Source of the DNA: Epiperipatus broadwayi
Lineage: Eukaryota; Onychophora; Udeonychophora; Euonychophora; Peripatidae
Assembly: GCA_028023455.1 (NCBI GenBank)
Contig: JAQFVV010012394.1
Coordinates: 20,914,353-20,978,352, forward strand
DNA length: 64,000 nt
Reading direction: 5' to 3'
The translations under genes were made by a program, and so were the position numbers. The number at the start of each line of letters is the position of its first letter. The first letter of the stretch is position 1. The notes under the pieces were generated by a model that was not told where the DNA came from, ran no database searches, and saw only the letters and a program-made list of their open reading frames with translations. This document shows, one piece after another, positions 21,825 to 33,205 of this stretch.

Positions 21825-22274
21825 ACACTTAAAAAAACATATAAATGTATTAAAAAATCATAATATTCAAACCAAATACATCTAATATTATTACCATATC
21901 ACTAAGCTTAATATATAATATTACATTCACATTAATATCAACAATAATAACCAAAAAAAAAAGAAAAAAATATTATTATTCCCTTTTTCTTATTTCTCCT
22001 CCTAGTTCTACATCATTATAATCTTCAGCAGGACCCTTCACATCTCCTCATGAGTTACTAATTTTATTTCTCCACTTGCCACCATCTTTTAGGATTTTGT
22101 GTAAAACATTAAAAGTCACTAATAACAATTTGATAAAACTCTTTAAAAATTCGATGCATCTTTGTTTAAGTTTTCAGATCTGAATATGTTATAATATTAC
22201 ATATGAATAAGTTTTATGAATCTGTAGTTGAATAACTAATTCAATACAATTTTGAATATTAATCTCTCCACTAT
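21825..22274. other. AT-rich sequence, no gene seen
   Basis: Nothing recognised apart from A-rich tracts directly after the tRNA-like sequence, which could be its SINE tail. Confidence 0.5.
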
Positions 22275-22600
22275 TAAACTTTACTATAATAATTACTCTT
22301 TCTTATTGCATTGCCAAATGTATGCCATATAATACTAAATCATCCATGCACTTTATTACAGTTACACAATGTTTTATTTACCACCCACTTTTACAGTTTA
22401 TAGTTTCGATTGTTCCAGCAATCTTCTTCAGGACTCACATCTCCTAACTTCAAGAATTTAGAAGTTGAATTTAGGAGATATAAGAATTCCGAAGAAGATT
22501 GCTGGGGCAATTGAAACTGTAAAAGTGGGTGGTAAATTAAGCATTGTGTAACAGTAGTAAAGTGAATGAATGATAGTATTATATGGTAAACTTTACTATA
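22275..22600. mobile_element. Family E palindromic element, 14-bp direct repeat
   Basis: The inverted arms pair 'ccacccacttttacag' and 'gcaatcttcttc' on the left with 'gaagaagattgc' and 'ctgtaaaagtgggtgg' on the right, around a short unique centre near 22450-22475. The perfect direct repeat TAAACTTTACTATA at 22275-22288 and 22587-22600 brackets the element. Each arm, read outward, carries a hammerhead-like CTGAAGA-stem-GAAAC module. No coding sequence. Confidence 0.75.
22404..22431 (-). ncRNA. Hammerhead-like catalytic core (family E)
   Basis: Minus strand: CTGAAGA (22425-22431, fits CTGANGA), one unpaired A, stem II GATTG/CAATC, then GAAAC. The reverse arm near 22490-22520 reads CCGAAGA...TTGAAAC and is more decayed. 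No convincing stem I was found, so catalytic function is doubtful. Confidence 0.4.
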
Positions 22601-24152
22601 TGTAGTATTAATTTGTAGGTCATTCCTACTTTTACTTTTTCTCCTTACATTTTATTTAATAATTATTTTTTTCCGAAATAAACATAAGTTCACTTAACTT
22701 TATTATCCTGTAACATACCATTTTATCAAAATTTGTCATAATCAAAATTAATAGCTGTTTTTGCTAAATTTTTATCCTTTTAGTATTTTATACTATAGCA
22801 TAATCTTATTTGCTAAACAAAATGTTCTTTCTTAAACTAAGCTTTTATTTAATATAATCTACAACAAATATTTATTTTCATATTTATTTACTTAACATTC
22901 CTTAATTGTTAAATATACAATGAATGTCTATTTTTATAGCTTTATAAAGATAATTCAAATAATACAAGTTACTTTAATTTAAAAGTAAATATATCAAATT
23001 TATTAAGCACAAACAGATAACATTGTAATAACGTGAAAGCTAAAACCTTCAACAGATATGCTTTCAACATGCTTATGTGACAGCCAATCAGATGCAATAA
23101 TGACATCACATGGATCTCTCAATTCTCAAACACAAGTCAGAACTATAAGAAAAAGATGGGACCCATCTTCTTCTATGCCTCAATTTATATATAAATAAGC
23201 CATACTCAAGCATTTTGAACTATGTTGTTTCCATTAATAAACTATTAGTTCTGTAAACTAATTTAGTTATTTTATATAAGTTATCACTTTGTATTTATTT
23301 TTGCCCCTCTTAATAATTAAGCTATTATTTAAATTAATCGACAAAGTAGAGATAAACAAAACATATTTCCTTACATGACAGTATTTACACCTTTTAATTA
23401 AATGAAGTTGAGAATTATTATTCTTCATGGTTTTTCCAATCATTAATAATAATAATTTATTCTTGCACTTATTCTTCAATAGCATTTTAAATTGTGAATT
23501 GAAGTTTCAGACAGTAATTATACTGTAAACGAAGAAACTTAGTTTAATTCACTCCATCATTTTAAATTACTATTAAAAATATTATATTCTTTTCAGCATG
23601 ATTAATTTAATTATTTTTACTGTTTACAAAATAAAATATATTAAATTTTATAATTTTTACAAACTTTTATGTGAAACGATGGTTTACTTTATTTTTATGA
23701 TTTATATTTCTCCTTTTTCTCCTTTTAGTTCATCTGCTCAATGTCAAAAAGCAAACTAATTACAGTTCATTGGTCAATTAATTGAAAATTAACTAGCAGT
23801 TTTCTGAATAATTAATTTGGTGTAGACAATTTAATAATAATAAAATCAATAAATATTTTTAAAACTGAAAAAGTTTAAACAATTTTAAATTAAAATTTAA
23901 AATACATTATTATTTTTATAATTAATTTAAACTAAGATATTTTATTAATAGTATTTATTCCTAAAATATTATTATTATTACCATTTTAAAAATATATCAT
24001 TATTTTATAGTAAAATAAATTATTTTACTTTTATTTATTTATCAGAATTCAGTGCAGAAAACAATACACTTATCTTTTAAAGGATCACTGTAATATAAAA
24101 TACTAATATTGAATTTCTATTGTAACTTTTACTTAAATTTAACATATTTATA
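22601..24152. other. AT-rich sequence with a promoter-like block
   Basis: Around 23085-23200 a CCAAT-type element (agccaatcagatg, about 23089-23101) is followed about 90 bp later by a TATATATAAATAAG box (about 23187-23200). A similar TATA block is present in the 24153-24481 MITE. This could be a solo LTR or MITE remnant; no ends were identified. The minus-strand frame at 23267-23485 is not supported as a gene. Confidence 0.35.
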
Positions 24153-24481
24153 CAGTAATAGTTTTAACAAGGCTGTAAACCTTAGCAATGAGCGTCCGAA
24201 AAAATCGTCACTAGGGACCTCTGTAGGTCTTTAAAACACATGCTTACGCTATGAAGAAAAGAGAGAATCCCTTCTTTACTTCGACCTACTTTTATATATA
24301 AATAGGTGAAGCAGAAGTGTTTTGATCTAAGAGTGTGAAGCTATTAAATACTTCACTAATTAAGTCCACAATTCTTATAATACATTAATACTCGCGAAAT
24401 CTTACGATTTACTACGAGTTAATGAAAAGATCTTATAGTAAGAAATTGCTAAGGTTTACAGCCTTGTTAAAACTATTACTG
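24153..24481. mobile_element. MITE with perfect 37-bp terminal inverted repeats
   Basis: A 329-bp element. The left terminus (24153-24189, starting CAGTAATAG) and the right terminus (24445-24481) are exact reverse complements over 37 bases. The interior is non-coding and contains a TATATATAAATAGG stretch. No clear target duplication was seen at the immediate flanks, so the superfamily is not assigned. Perfect termini suggest fairly recent activity or gene conversion. Confidence 0.85.
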
Positions 24482-27400
24482 AAATAATAGTGAGCGTTTA
24501 ATAAAATTTATAATTACATATTTATACAGGTAAATGGATTTTCATTTATTAAAATCACTTATATTAAAATTACATAACTGTCAAAGAAATAATTATAAAT
24601 GAAAGATGTGTATTCTTTATCCCCTCTGACTTCTCTCCTTAAGTCTCATATATTAAATTATTTGTGTAAGTTATATTTCTGAAATTTAAAATTTTGGACT
24701 ATAATATACATTTCTATATATTCAATCAGCACAATTAACCAATTAAAAGATTAATATATAATCATTAAATAGCCATCTGAAGATCTCCTTTAAATCTTTT
24801 CTAAGGTGAAGCCCTCTGACAGTTGTTTTAGAGAAATGGATAAGAGGAGAACAGGACTTTAGATATTTTCCTTCATTATTTAACCATTTAGCTAATAATG
24901 CCCATTGGGTGACCATTAATTGAATAAATATCTTGGTTGGATATGGACCAAGAAACAGCAAAAAACAAAACATTTATCAAGAAGGTCACTTGATGGATGA
25001 TGAGTATACATTAGTTAGCAATAGATATTCATTCACCATCCACTTATTGGATAACTAGATATATTGCTTATGAACCAAGGAATAATAAAATATTAGGCAT
25101 TACTCCTCAGAACAATTGCCTGATGAGTGGTAAATTTGGTGAGAATGCAATCAAAGAAGAGCAAATTATTTTACAACACTTTGCATGCATTATAATAAAC
25201 TTCTCATACTTTTAATTTCAGATATAAATTATACTTTATTCTTGAAATACTCAAGGTAGCATTGATTGCTGTGATGACCATTTTGACTTTCTTTTCTTTT
25301 GATTATTTAAAAATTTTAAGTTTATGAGGAGTGTTTTGAAACTTTCACTTCTACCATTTAATTAAAACTGACTTAAATTTAGGATTACAAAGTACATTTA
25401 ATTATTTGCAGTAGATACCAATTTTGCTTTAACTGACTGACATCCATAGATTTAATGAGATGGACTCTGTAGAGATCTTGAATATAAAAGTTTCAAATAC
25501 ATATAAACCTATGAATATAAATTATTATAAAACTTTGACAATTGCTAGGCTCAACAATAAATAATATGGCTTGCTGTTATTAAAGTTTGTACATCTATTT
25601 CTGTATATAAAAAACATTCCAGATGTTGGAGATAAAGCTGTCTTGGGTATTTATAGCTCTGAAGAACACTATCGTAAAGTCAAAATTGTCAATTAGATTT
25701 AATATAGTTTTTGCAGTATATTGAGTGTTTATAGAAGCTTAAATACTTTATTTATGTTAGGACTACTTCAGTAATTAATTAAAATAGATTATGTCAAGTT
25801 GAACACATTTCAGGTAGCTATGTAAAAAAAGGAAAATAGCTTTAGTAATTATCAAACGATGCTGCATTTAAATTCCCATCTCCAGATCAGTTTCTGTTTT
25901 TTAACGTGTATCAGTGAGACTTGGGATTCAAAGCCATAAGTAAAACAGTTATACATTTAGCAATAATCTTTAATTTCATTTTACTATTTCAAATGTAAAG
26001 TCTGAACATTCAAAACACCATAAGGTTTTAAATCCAAATCAACCTACTTCATCAGTTATATTGTTCTGATTTCAGTTCAGTAATTGTATATTTTAGGCAC
26101 CTATATCCATTGGTTAAGAATGTTAATAATAATAAATCACATAATTCTTGACTTTCCACAATATATGTTAAAACAAAAATAGATCTCAATCACAGCACCA
26201 TAAAGTTGCATAATTAGTGATTACCAAAAGATAATGTAATCTAATTACTCAATCTTGTTATAGATGGCACTAGAGTGGAGAGATGCTTTGGTTGTATTAT
26301 ATATTAAGTGAGGTAAAAAAAATGTGGTAAGTTATTAGTTTTATAAATAATGACTATGAGTAGAATGCTTTGGTTTTACTTTGATAAGAAATGTGAATCA
26401 AATGATCTGCATTATAGGCAATAACAATTTACACAAGGTTGAACTTCTAATCATCATATGAATATGTAGTCCTTCAAATGTGCAATAATTATAAAAATCA
26501 CTGTACTTTTTTGACATTTTTTTTTATTTTAATAAAGTGAAATATAATATTGTAACTATTTTGATAACTTAATTTGTAGTTTTTTGGTTAATTATGTTAC
26601 ATAGAAGATTTAATACTTCAGTATTTTATGTGACCCAGATTGAAGGAAAAATTAATTTTGACTCCATGCATTTTAAAAAAAATTGACATAGTTAACTGTG
26701 GTCCTTCTGCTCTATTCTTTGAAAGATCTTTATGCACTGTGTCCCAGTGAAAAGATGACTGGGTTCTTTCTCTAAGAGGTATGTGTCATGTATCAACATA
26801 GTTTAGCTAGTGACTGAAAAAAAATTAAAATGCTAACATGTTTAAAACACAGGTTATACATAAAATGTGACAATGTGTTTTGTATCTTAACTGATGATAA
26901 AATAATGCACTAATACTACATTTTTTTAAAATTGGATGTTTTATAGTATGTGGAGCATAAAGCCATGAGTTGCATGAATATTTTTAATTGGTTATGCAAG
27001 ATTTTATGATTGTTATATATCACCTTGCCCTCAAATTATGGAGTAGCTCAGATTTCATTTTATTTAGATCGGATTAAACATTTATCCTATAATATACAGA
27101 TAGATAATGTATATCCAATGGCAAGAATGGACCAATAGGTGATGATGCTCATAGAATCCAAATGTTCACCTTATAAATGGAGGATATGGCAATAAATAGT
27201 CAATCCATTTGGATGTAAGGTCACAGAGCTACTGTCAAATCCTAGGGTAGAGCAGTGAGGCAAGTCCATACTTAGGACTGGAAGCTTCCAGAACTTAATG
27301 AAGATGTCTGCAAGCTGTCAGAGTATAGTGACTCACTAGGCAAGCTGTCACAGAATATCTGGAATTGATAGGTAAACTTATATGGGTATTTGGACTCCCC

Positions 27401-27900
27401 TTTTAATCACTGAATATAGTGCAAATATGAAAATGTATATTTGTTTCATGTTAGGTTAATAAATATGTATTAATAATCACATTTATGCATCTGGGTTTAT
27501 ATATAATTCATGTATAAACACAACAATGATGGCAGGGATGATATTGAAGATGATCTATAAATAACTAAACACACTATTATATTTCATTGTTATAACTCAT
27601 TATTCAGACATGTTAACATCCTTAAATATTTGTGGTAAATAGCTAAGCGATGACCCTACATATTGTATGCATTGATTTGGAGATGGCGTTGCAGTGAAGA
27701 AAGAACCAGACACCTTTTCAGTGGGTCATATTCTCAAATTTTCAAATCAAAGAAATGTATACTAACTTGTTGTTAAAATATAAAATTCAGAAAACCTTTA
27801 ATTATTTATCATTTGCTTTATTTTCTAATAATAGCAATGTTGTAATGTCATAAGCCATATTGTTTTCTATATTCGCTGATATAATAAATCAAGCAAAAAC
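24482..27900. other. AT-rich sequence, no gene seen
   Basis: 3.4 kb without a convincing gene. The minus frame at 24743-24973 has no recognisable domain. A short direct repeat 'gcaagctgtcag/gcaagctgtcac' lies near 27310-27350. The last bases form the left flank of the PLE insertion. Confidence 0.5.
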
Positions 27901-27912
27901 TTGAATTGTATT
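27901..27912. repeat. Left 12-bp target duplication of PLE array
   Basis: TTGAATTGTATT, repeated exactly at 36264-36275. It lies precisely where PLE homology begins on its right side. Confidence 0.9.
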
Positions 27913-27920
27913 CAATAAGC

Positions 27921-27960
27921 AACGTTTCGACTATTTCTATCCTTATAGTCTTTTTCAAGC
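27921..27960 (-). ncRNA. Hammerhead-like stem-loop in inverted PLE copy
   Basis: Same motif as in the forward copies. It ends 8 nt from the target duplication, so the outer end of the inverted fragment lies just past the putative cleavage position. Confidence 0.4.
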
Positions 27961-28252
27961 CACTAAGAAAAAATACAAATAATATTATCAATATACATAA
28001 ATAAATAAAGATACAAATAAAACTAAAATAAAAAATTAAAATTGCAAATATAAACAAAATAGAATAAAAAATAAAATAGAATAAAAAAATAAAATAAAAA
28101 TATATATAAAAATATAAAAATTACCTTCCCCAAAAAATAAAAAATCCAACAAAAAAATAATCTCAAAAAAATAAAAACCCTTATTTATTTAAAACTAACA
28201 ATTAAATTATTTAAATGGATAAAATTCCTCAAACTAGTCATTAATTGTTATC

Positions 28253-28983
28253 TTAATCTATCAGTTTTCTATTCATATATGGTTTGAATTCCTTAATGTA
28301 AAAATTTTCCTTTAAAAACCTTTCTTTATAATTATTTACAGTTTCCAAAAGTTCAATTTTGTAATCAGTATGACCAAATTTACACCTATGAAAATAAATT
28401 GCAGATTTTTTATCAGATAAATGTTGTTTTAACCTTGTTTCTAATTTATTCTTAGTATTACCAATATAAGAAATACTTTTACCCTCCTTCCAACAATCTA
28501 AACATTTAATAATATATACTCCTTTCATTGCCTCAAGCATGTTTAACTTATCATAATAATTAATCATTTTTTTAAAATCTTTCTTTTTCTTATATACAGG
28601 AAATAATTTAATATTAAATTTTTTATTTATTTTTTTACAAATATTTTTAATTCTAACAAAAATATTTTGTGATACTTTAAAACCTATGTATACCTTATCT
28701 AATTTTTTATCCTTATTTTTAATTTTATTTTTTACTTCAATTTTCCTTTTAATTAAATTTAAATTATATCTCGAAAAAATTTTCTCAATAATTTTTCTAG
28801 GATATTCATTCAAATAACATTCCTTTTTTATTAAAACTATTTCCTTGTTAAATAACAACTCATTAGAACATATTAACATTGCTCTTCTAATTCTATTTTT
28901 TATAGTATTAATTTTACAATGCTTATCAATATCTGAATACCAATTTACAATTAGACCATGAAATGTTTTTTTTCTAAAAACGG
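28253..28983 (-). pseudogene. Inverted PLE fragment: RT C-terminus and GIY-YIG
   Basis: The minus strand encodes the last ~243 residues of the PLE protein, starting at 'SVFRKKTFHG' and ending at the normal stop. It includes the connector and a complete GIY-YIG domain. The open frame continues upstream to 29086, but that N-terminal part is antisense to the forward fragment and is not PLE protein. The fragment shares two silent variants with the neighbouring forward fragment (28986-29519), including 'ggtaat' where the full copies read 'ggaaat', so the two are arms of one inverted duplication. Probably not expressed as a functional protein, because the polymerase domain is missing. Confidence 0.9.
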
Positions 28984-28985
28984 AA

Positions 28986-29519
28986 GAGAAAATTTTTTCG
29001 AGATATAATTTAAATTTAATTAAAAGGAAAATTGAAGTAAAAAATAAAATTAAAAATAAGGATAAAAAATTAGATAAGGTATACATAGGTTTTAAAGTAT
29101 CACAAAATATTTTTGTTAGAATTAAAAATATTTGTAAAAAAATAAATAAAAAATTTAATATTAAATTATTTCCTGTATATAAGAAAAAGAAAGATTTAAA
29201 AAAAATGATTAATTATTATGATAAGTTAAACATGCTTGAGGCAATGAAAGGAGTATATATTATTAAATGTTTAGATTGTTGGAAGGAGGGTAAAAGTATT
29301 TCTTATATTGGTAATACTAAGAATAAATTAGAAACAAGGTTAAAACAACATTTATCTGATAAAAAATCTGCAATTTATTTTCATAGGTGTAAATTTGGTC
29401 ATACTGATTACAAAATTGAACTTTTGGAAACTGTAAATAATTATAAAGAAAGGTTTTTAAAAGAAAATTTTTACATTAAGGAATTCAAACCATATATGAA
29501 TAGAAAACTGATAGATTAA
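28986..29519 (+). pseudogene. 5'-truncated PLE fragment: GIY-YIG domain
   Basis: The forward frame begins inside the coding region at 'EKIFSRYNLN' (28986) and runs to the normal stop. The first Met (29205) would give a 104-residue peptide holding the GIY-YIG domain. Variants (IEVKNK, NIFVRI, YDKLN) match the second full copy (33206-35788), not the adjacent first one. The junction with the inverted fragment falls within 28984-28985, with almost no spacer. Confidence 0.9.
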
Positions 29520-29813
29520 GATAACAATTAATGACTAGTTTGAGGAATTTTATCCATTTAAATAATTTAATTGTTAGTTTTAAATAAAAAGGGTTTTTAT
29601 TTTTTTTGAGATTATTTTTTTGTTGGATTTTTTATTTTTTGGGGAAGGTAATATTTTATATTTTTATATATATTTTTATTTTATTTTTTTATTCTATTTT
29701 ATTTTTTATTCTATTTTGTTTATATTTGCAATTTTAATTTTTTATTTTAGTTTTATTTGTATATTTATTTATTTATGTATATTGATAATATTATTTGTAT
29801 TTTTTCTTAGTGG

Positions 29814-29852
29814 CTTGAAAAAGACTATAAGGATAGAAATAGTCGAAACGTT
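29814..29852 (+). ncRNA. Hammerhead-like stem-loop, PLE 3' end (fragment)
   Basis: The sequence reads CTTGAAAA, stem GACTAT/ATAGTC with loop AAGGATAGAA, then GAAAC and GTT. The stem, GAAAC and GTT fit a hammerhead with a very short stem III. CTTGAAAA deviates from CTGANGA, and no good stem I is seen. PLEs are known to carry hammerheads at this location. Here it looks degenerate. Confidence 0.4.
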
Positions 29853-30070
29853 GCTTATTGAATATAAATTTTTATATAGTTAAATAAAGAACAAGTTTTT
29901 TAAAGAAATTGGTTGGTGAATTTATATTGGATAATATTGATTTTTAAGGACTATATTTTTTAAAGAAAAGAAGAAACATTATTTCGGATTTTAAATTTAC
30001 TATTCTATCTAAACTTGGATTGTTATTGGAATATTTGAATATTGGAATATTTTTAAAATTCTGTTACTGT

Positions 30071-32653
30071 ATGAAGAATATTAATATGGAAATGGTTATT
30101 GGTATTTTCAAGATTAAGAAACATTATGATTACTATGGTTTTAAAGAATGCAGTTTGGGACATTTTATTAGATATTTAAGGAAAAATATTAAGGTTTATG
30201 GAATATTTAAAATTTGTGTTAAATGTATTAATGAATGGATTAATTTGAAATTAAAAATTGTGAAAATTAATTTAGATATTAGATTTTTAAAGAAATGTAA
30301 AAAATATGGAGTGATTCCTGGTTTTATTAAATTGTATAATATTAAAAGATTTTTTAATGATAAAATAATTTTTAAATGGGAAATGAAAATATTATGTAAA
30401 TTTATAAAAATATTATATATTAAGAAAGAATGTTATTTAAAGAGGATTAAGGTATTATATATTGGTTTGACTAAATTAATTACATTTAGGGAGGAATTTT
30501 TACTATATCAGATTTTTTATAATAAAATGGAAATTTTTAGAAAAAAAGTAATTGAAAGACATAATAAAAAACTTAATTTGTTGTTAAATAAAAATTTTAG
30601 GGAAAATATAGATAATATTTCAAATAAAATAAAAAGTTGTTCAAGTAGTAATAATTTAAAAGAGAATTTTATAATAAATTTAACAAATACTGTTTTTAAT
30701 AAAGATGAAATTAATATTCTAAATAAAGGACTTAAATATGTTCCAAATAGACAAGTTAATATTTGTAAACAAATTATTGATATTAAAGCGAAAAAAGATA
30801 TAATTATTGATAAATTTAATAATGATGAAATAGGTATAGGAATTAATAAAGACCTTTTGTTTAATGAAATTAAATATGAATTTAAAAAATTGGAATATGA
30901 CGTGATAAATAATAATATATATAAATTTGTTAATAAAAGAGAATTAAAAATAATTAATAATATTAGATTGAAATATAAAGATTTGATTTTTTTAAAAGGA
31001 GATAAATCTACTAGTATGGTAGTAATAGAGAAAACTGAATATAATAATAAAATGAATTATTTATTAAAAGAAAGTTATTTTAAGATAATAAAAAAAGATA
31101 AAAGTATGCAGATAAATATAAAGATTAATAAGATTATTACTGAAATGGAAAATAAAGGATATATTAAAAAAATAGAAATGTTTATGCTTAAAAGGATGGA
31201 CATTAGATGTGCAACAATTACAGGAATACCGAAGGTACATAAAGATGGGATACCTTTAAGACCGATTATTAGTTGTAGGGATACTTGTTATGAAAATATT
31301 TCAAAATGGATATTTAATAATATTTTTAAAAAATATAATAAAGAAAATAAAAAGAATAAGGTATGTAATTCAATGGATTTTATAGAAAAATTAAATGAAT
31401 TTTTAAAATTTGTTAAGTTTAAAAATATGTATTTTATTAAATTAGATATTATTAATATGTATAATAATATTGATCCAGATATAGCTATAAATAATGTTTT
31501 GGAATTATACATTAGTGATAAAAATAAAAAATTAAAAATTGATACTTGTTTGGTATATGATATTTTATCGATTTGTTGTAAAAATTTGATTTTTAAATTT
31601 AAAGATAAGTTTTATGAGCAAATAAATGGATTAAGTATGGGAAGTAGTTTAAGTGGTTTTTTGGCAGATGTATACATGAATAATTTTGAAAAAAAATTTA
31701 TAGATTTAAATTTTAGTCCGTGTTTTTTTGTTAGATATGTAGATGACTATTTCATGGTTTTTAAAGGAAACAAAAGAAAAGCTAAAAGTTTTTTAAAATA
31801 CATTAATAATATTGAGGAAAATATAAAATTTACTATGGAAGAAGAATTGGATAATAAAATTGAATACATGGATGTAAAAATTGAAAAGATTATAAGGAAT
31901 AATAGAATTAATATTAATACTTCGGTTTTTAGAAAAAAAACATTTCATGGTCTAATTGTAAATTGGTATTCAGATATTGATAAGCATTGTAAAATGAATA
32001 CTATAAAAAATAGAATTAGGAGAGCAATGTTAATATGTTCTAATGAGTTATTATTGAACAAGGAACTAGTTTTAATAAAAAAGGAATGTTATTTGAATGA
32101 ATATCCTAATAAAATTATTGAAAAAATTTTTTCGAGATATAATTTAAATTTAATTAAAAGGAAAATTGAAGGAGAAAATAAAATTAAAAATAAGGATAAA
32201 AAATTAGATAAGGTATACATAGGTTTTAAAGTATCACAAAATATTTTTATTAGAATTAAAAATATTTGTAAAAAAATAAATAAAAAATTTAATATTAAAT
32301 TGTTTCCTGTATATAAGAAAAAGAAAGATTTAAAAAAAATGATTAATTATTATGATAAGTTTAACATGCTTGAGGCAATGAAAGGAGTATATATTATTAA
32401 ATGTTTAGATTGTTGGAAGGAGGGTAAAAGTATTTCTTATATTGGAAATACTAAGAATAAATTAGAAACAAGGTTAAAACAACATTTATCTGATAAAAAA
32501 TCTGCAATTTATTTTCATAGGTGTAAATTTGGTCATACTGATTACAAAATTGAACTTTTGGAAACTGTAAATAATTATAAAGAAAGGTTTTTAAAAGAAA
32601 ATTTCTACATTAAGGAATTCAAACCATATATGAATAGAAAACTGATAGATTAA
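30071..32653 (+). CDS. Penelope-like RT + GIY-YIG endonuclease, copy 1
   Basis: An 860-residue protein, very rich in Lys, Asn and Ile in line with local AT content. The N-terminal third is basic. 'GDKSTSMVV' (310-318) matches the DKG-type block of PLEs. 'GIPKVHKDG' is at about 385 and 'RPIIS' at 397. The reverse transcriptase has Asp459 in 'KLDIINMYNN', 'GLSMGSSLSG' at 520 and the catalytic YVDD at 556-559. The C-terminal GIY-YIG nuclease has GVY at 772-774, YIG at 790-792 and Arg801, with a CXXC pair (Cys778, Cys781) between the two half-motifs. The start is the first ATG; the frame is open back to 29948, so translation could begin upstream at a non-ATG codon. It would copy PLE RNA primed at nicked DNA. 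Differs from copy 2 at about 12 residues. The Penelope/Poseidon versus Neptune sub-group is not resolved. Confidence 0.95.
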   Translation: MKNINMEMVIGIFKIKKHYDYYGFKECSLGHFIRYLRKNIKVYGIFKICVKCINEWINLKLKIVKINLDIRFLKKCKKYGVIPGFIKLYNIKRFFNDKIIFKWEMKILCKFIKILYIKKECYLKRIKVLYIGLTKLITFREEFLLYQIFYNKMEIFRKKVIERHNKKLNLLLNKNFRENIDNISNKIKSCSSSNNLKENFIINLTNTVFNKDEINILNKGLKYVPNRQVNICKQIIDIKAKKDIIIDKFNNDEIGIGINKDLLFNEIKYEFKKLEYDVINNNIYKFVNKRELKIINNIRLKYKDLIFLKGDKSTSMVVIEKTEYNNKMNYLLKESYFKIIKKDKSMQINIKINKIITEMENKGYIKKIEMFMLKRMDIRCATITGIPKVHKDGIPLRPIISCRDTCYENISKWIFNNIFKKYNKENKKNKVCNSMDFIEKLNEFLKFVKFKNMYFIKLDIINMYNNIDPDIAINNVLELYISDKNKKLKIDTCLVYDILSICCKNLIFKFKDKFYEQINGLSMGSSLSGFLADVYMNNFEKKFIDLNFSPCFFVRYVDDYFMVFKGNKRKAKSFLKYINNIEENIKFTMEEELDNKIEYMDVKIEKIIRNNRININTSVFRKKTFHGLIVNWYSDIDKHCKMNTIKNRIRRAMLICSNELLLNKELVLIKKECYLNEYPNKIIEKIFSRYNLNLIKRKIEGENKIKNKDKKLDKVYIGFKVSQNIFIRIKNICKKINKKFNIKLFPVYKKKKDLKKMINYYDKFNMLEAMKGVYIIKCLDCWKEGKSISYIGNTKNKLETRLKQHLSDKKSAIYFHRCKFGHTDYKIELLETVNNYKERFLKENFYIKEFKPYMNRKLID

Positions 32654-32948
32654 GATAACAATTAATGACTAGTTTGAGGAATTTTATCCATTTAAATAAT
32701 TTAATTGTTAGTTTTAAATAAATAAGGGTTTTTATTTTTTTGAGATTATTTTTTTGTTGGATTTTTTATTTTTTGGGGAAGGTAATTTTTATATTTTTAT
32801 ATATATTTTTATTTTATTTTTTTATTCTATTTTATTTTTTATTCTATTTTGTTTTATATTTGTAATTTTAATTTTTTATTTTAGTTTTATTTGTGTATTT
32901 ATTTATTTATTATTTATTGATAATATTGTTTGTATTTTTTCTTAGTGG

Positions 32949-32987
32949 CTTGAAAAAGACTATAAGGATAGAAATAGTCGAAACGTT
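32949..32987 (+). ncRNA. Hammerhead-like stem-loop between PLE copies
   Basis: Identical motif to 29814-29852, located after copy 1 and before copy 2. Spacing of 3135 bp from the previous one gives the monomer length. Confidence 0.4.
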
Positions 32988-33205
32988 GCTTATTGAATAT
33001 AAATTTTTATATAGTTAAATAAAGAACAAGTTTTTTAAAGAAATTGGTTGGTGAATTTATATTGGATAATATTGATTTTTAAGGACTATATTTTTTAAAG
33101 AAAAGAAGAAACATTATTTCGGATTTTAAATTTACTATTCTATCTAAACTTGGATTATTATTGGAATATTTGAATATTGGAATATTTTTAAAATTCTGTT
33201 ACTGT

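Noticed and set aside
28984-29086. N-terminal extension of the minus-strand PLE frame
   Set aside because: It is antisense to the forward PLE fragment; real PLE homology begins at the inverted fragment's SVFRKK block.
31288-31512. Minus-strand frame of 74 codons inside PLE copy 1
   Set aside because: Shadow of the reverse transcriptase coding strand.
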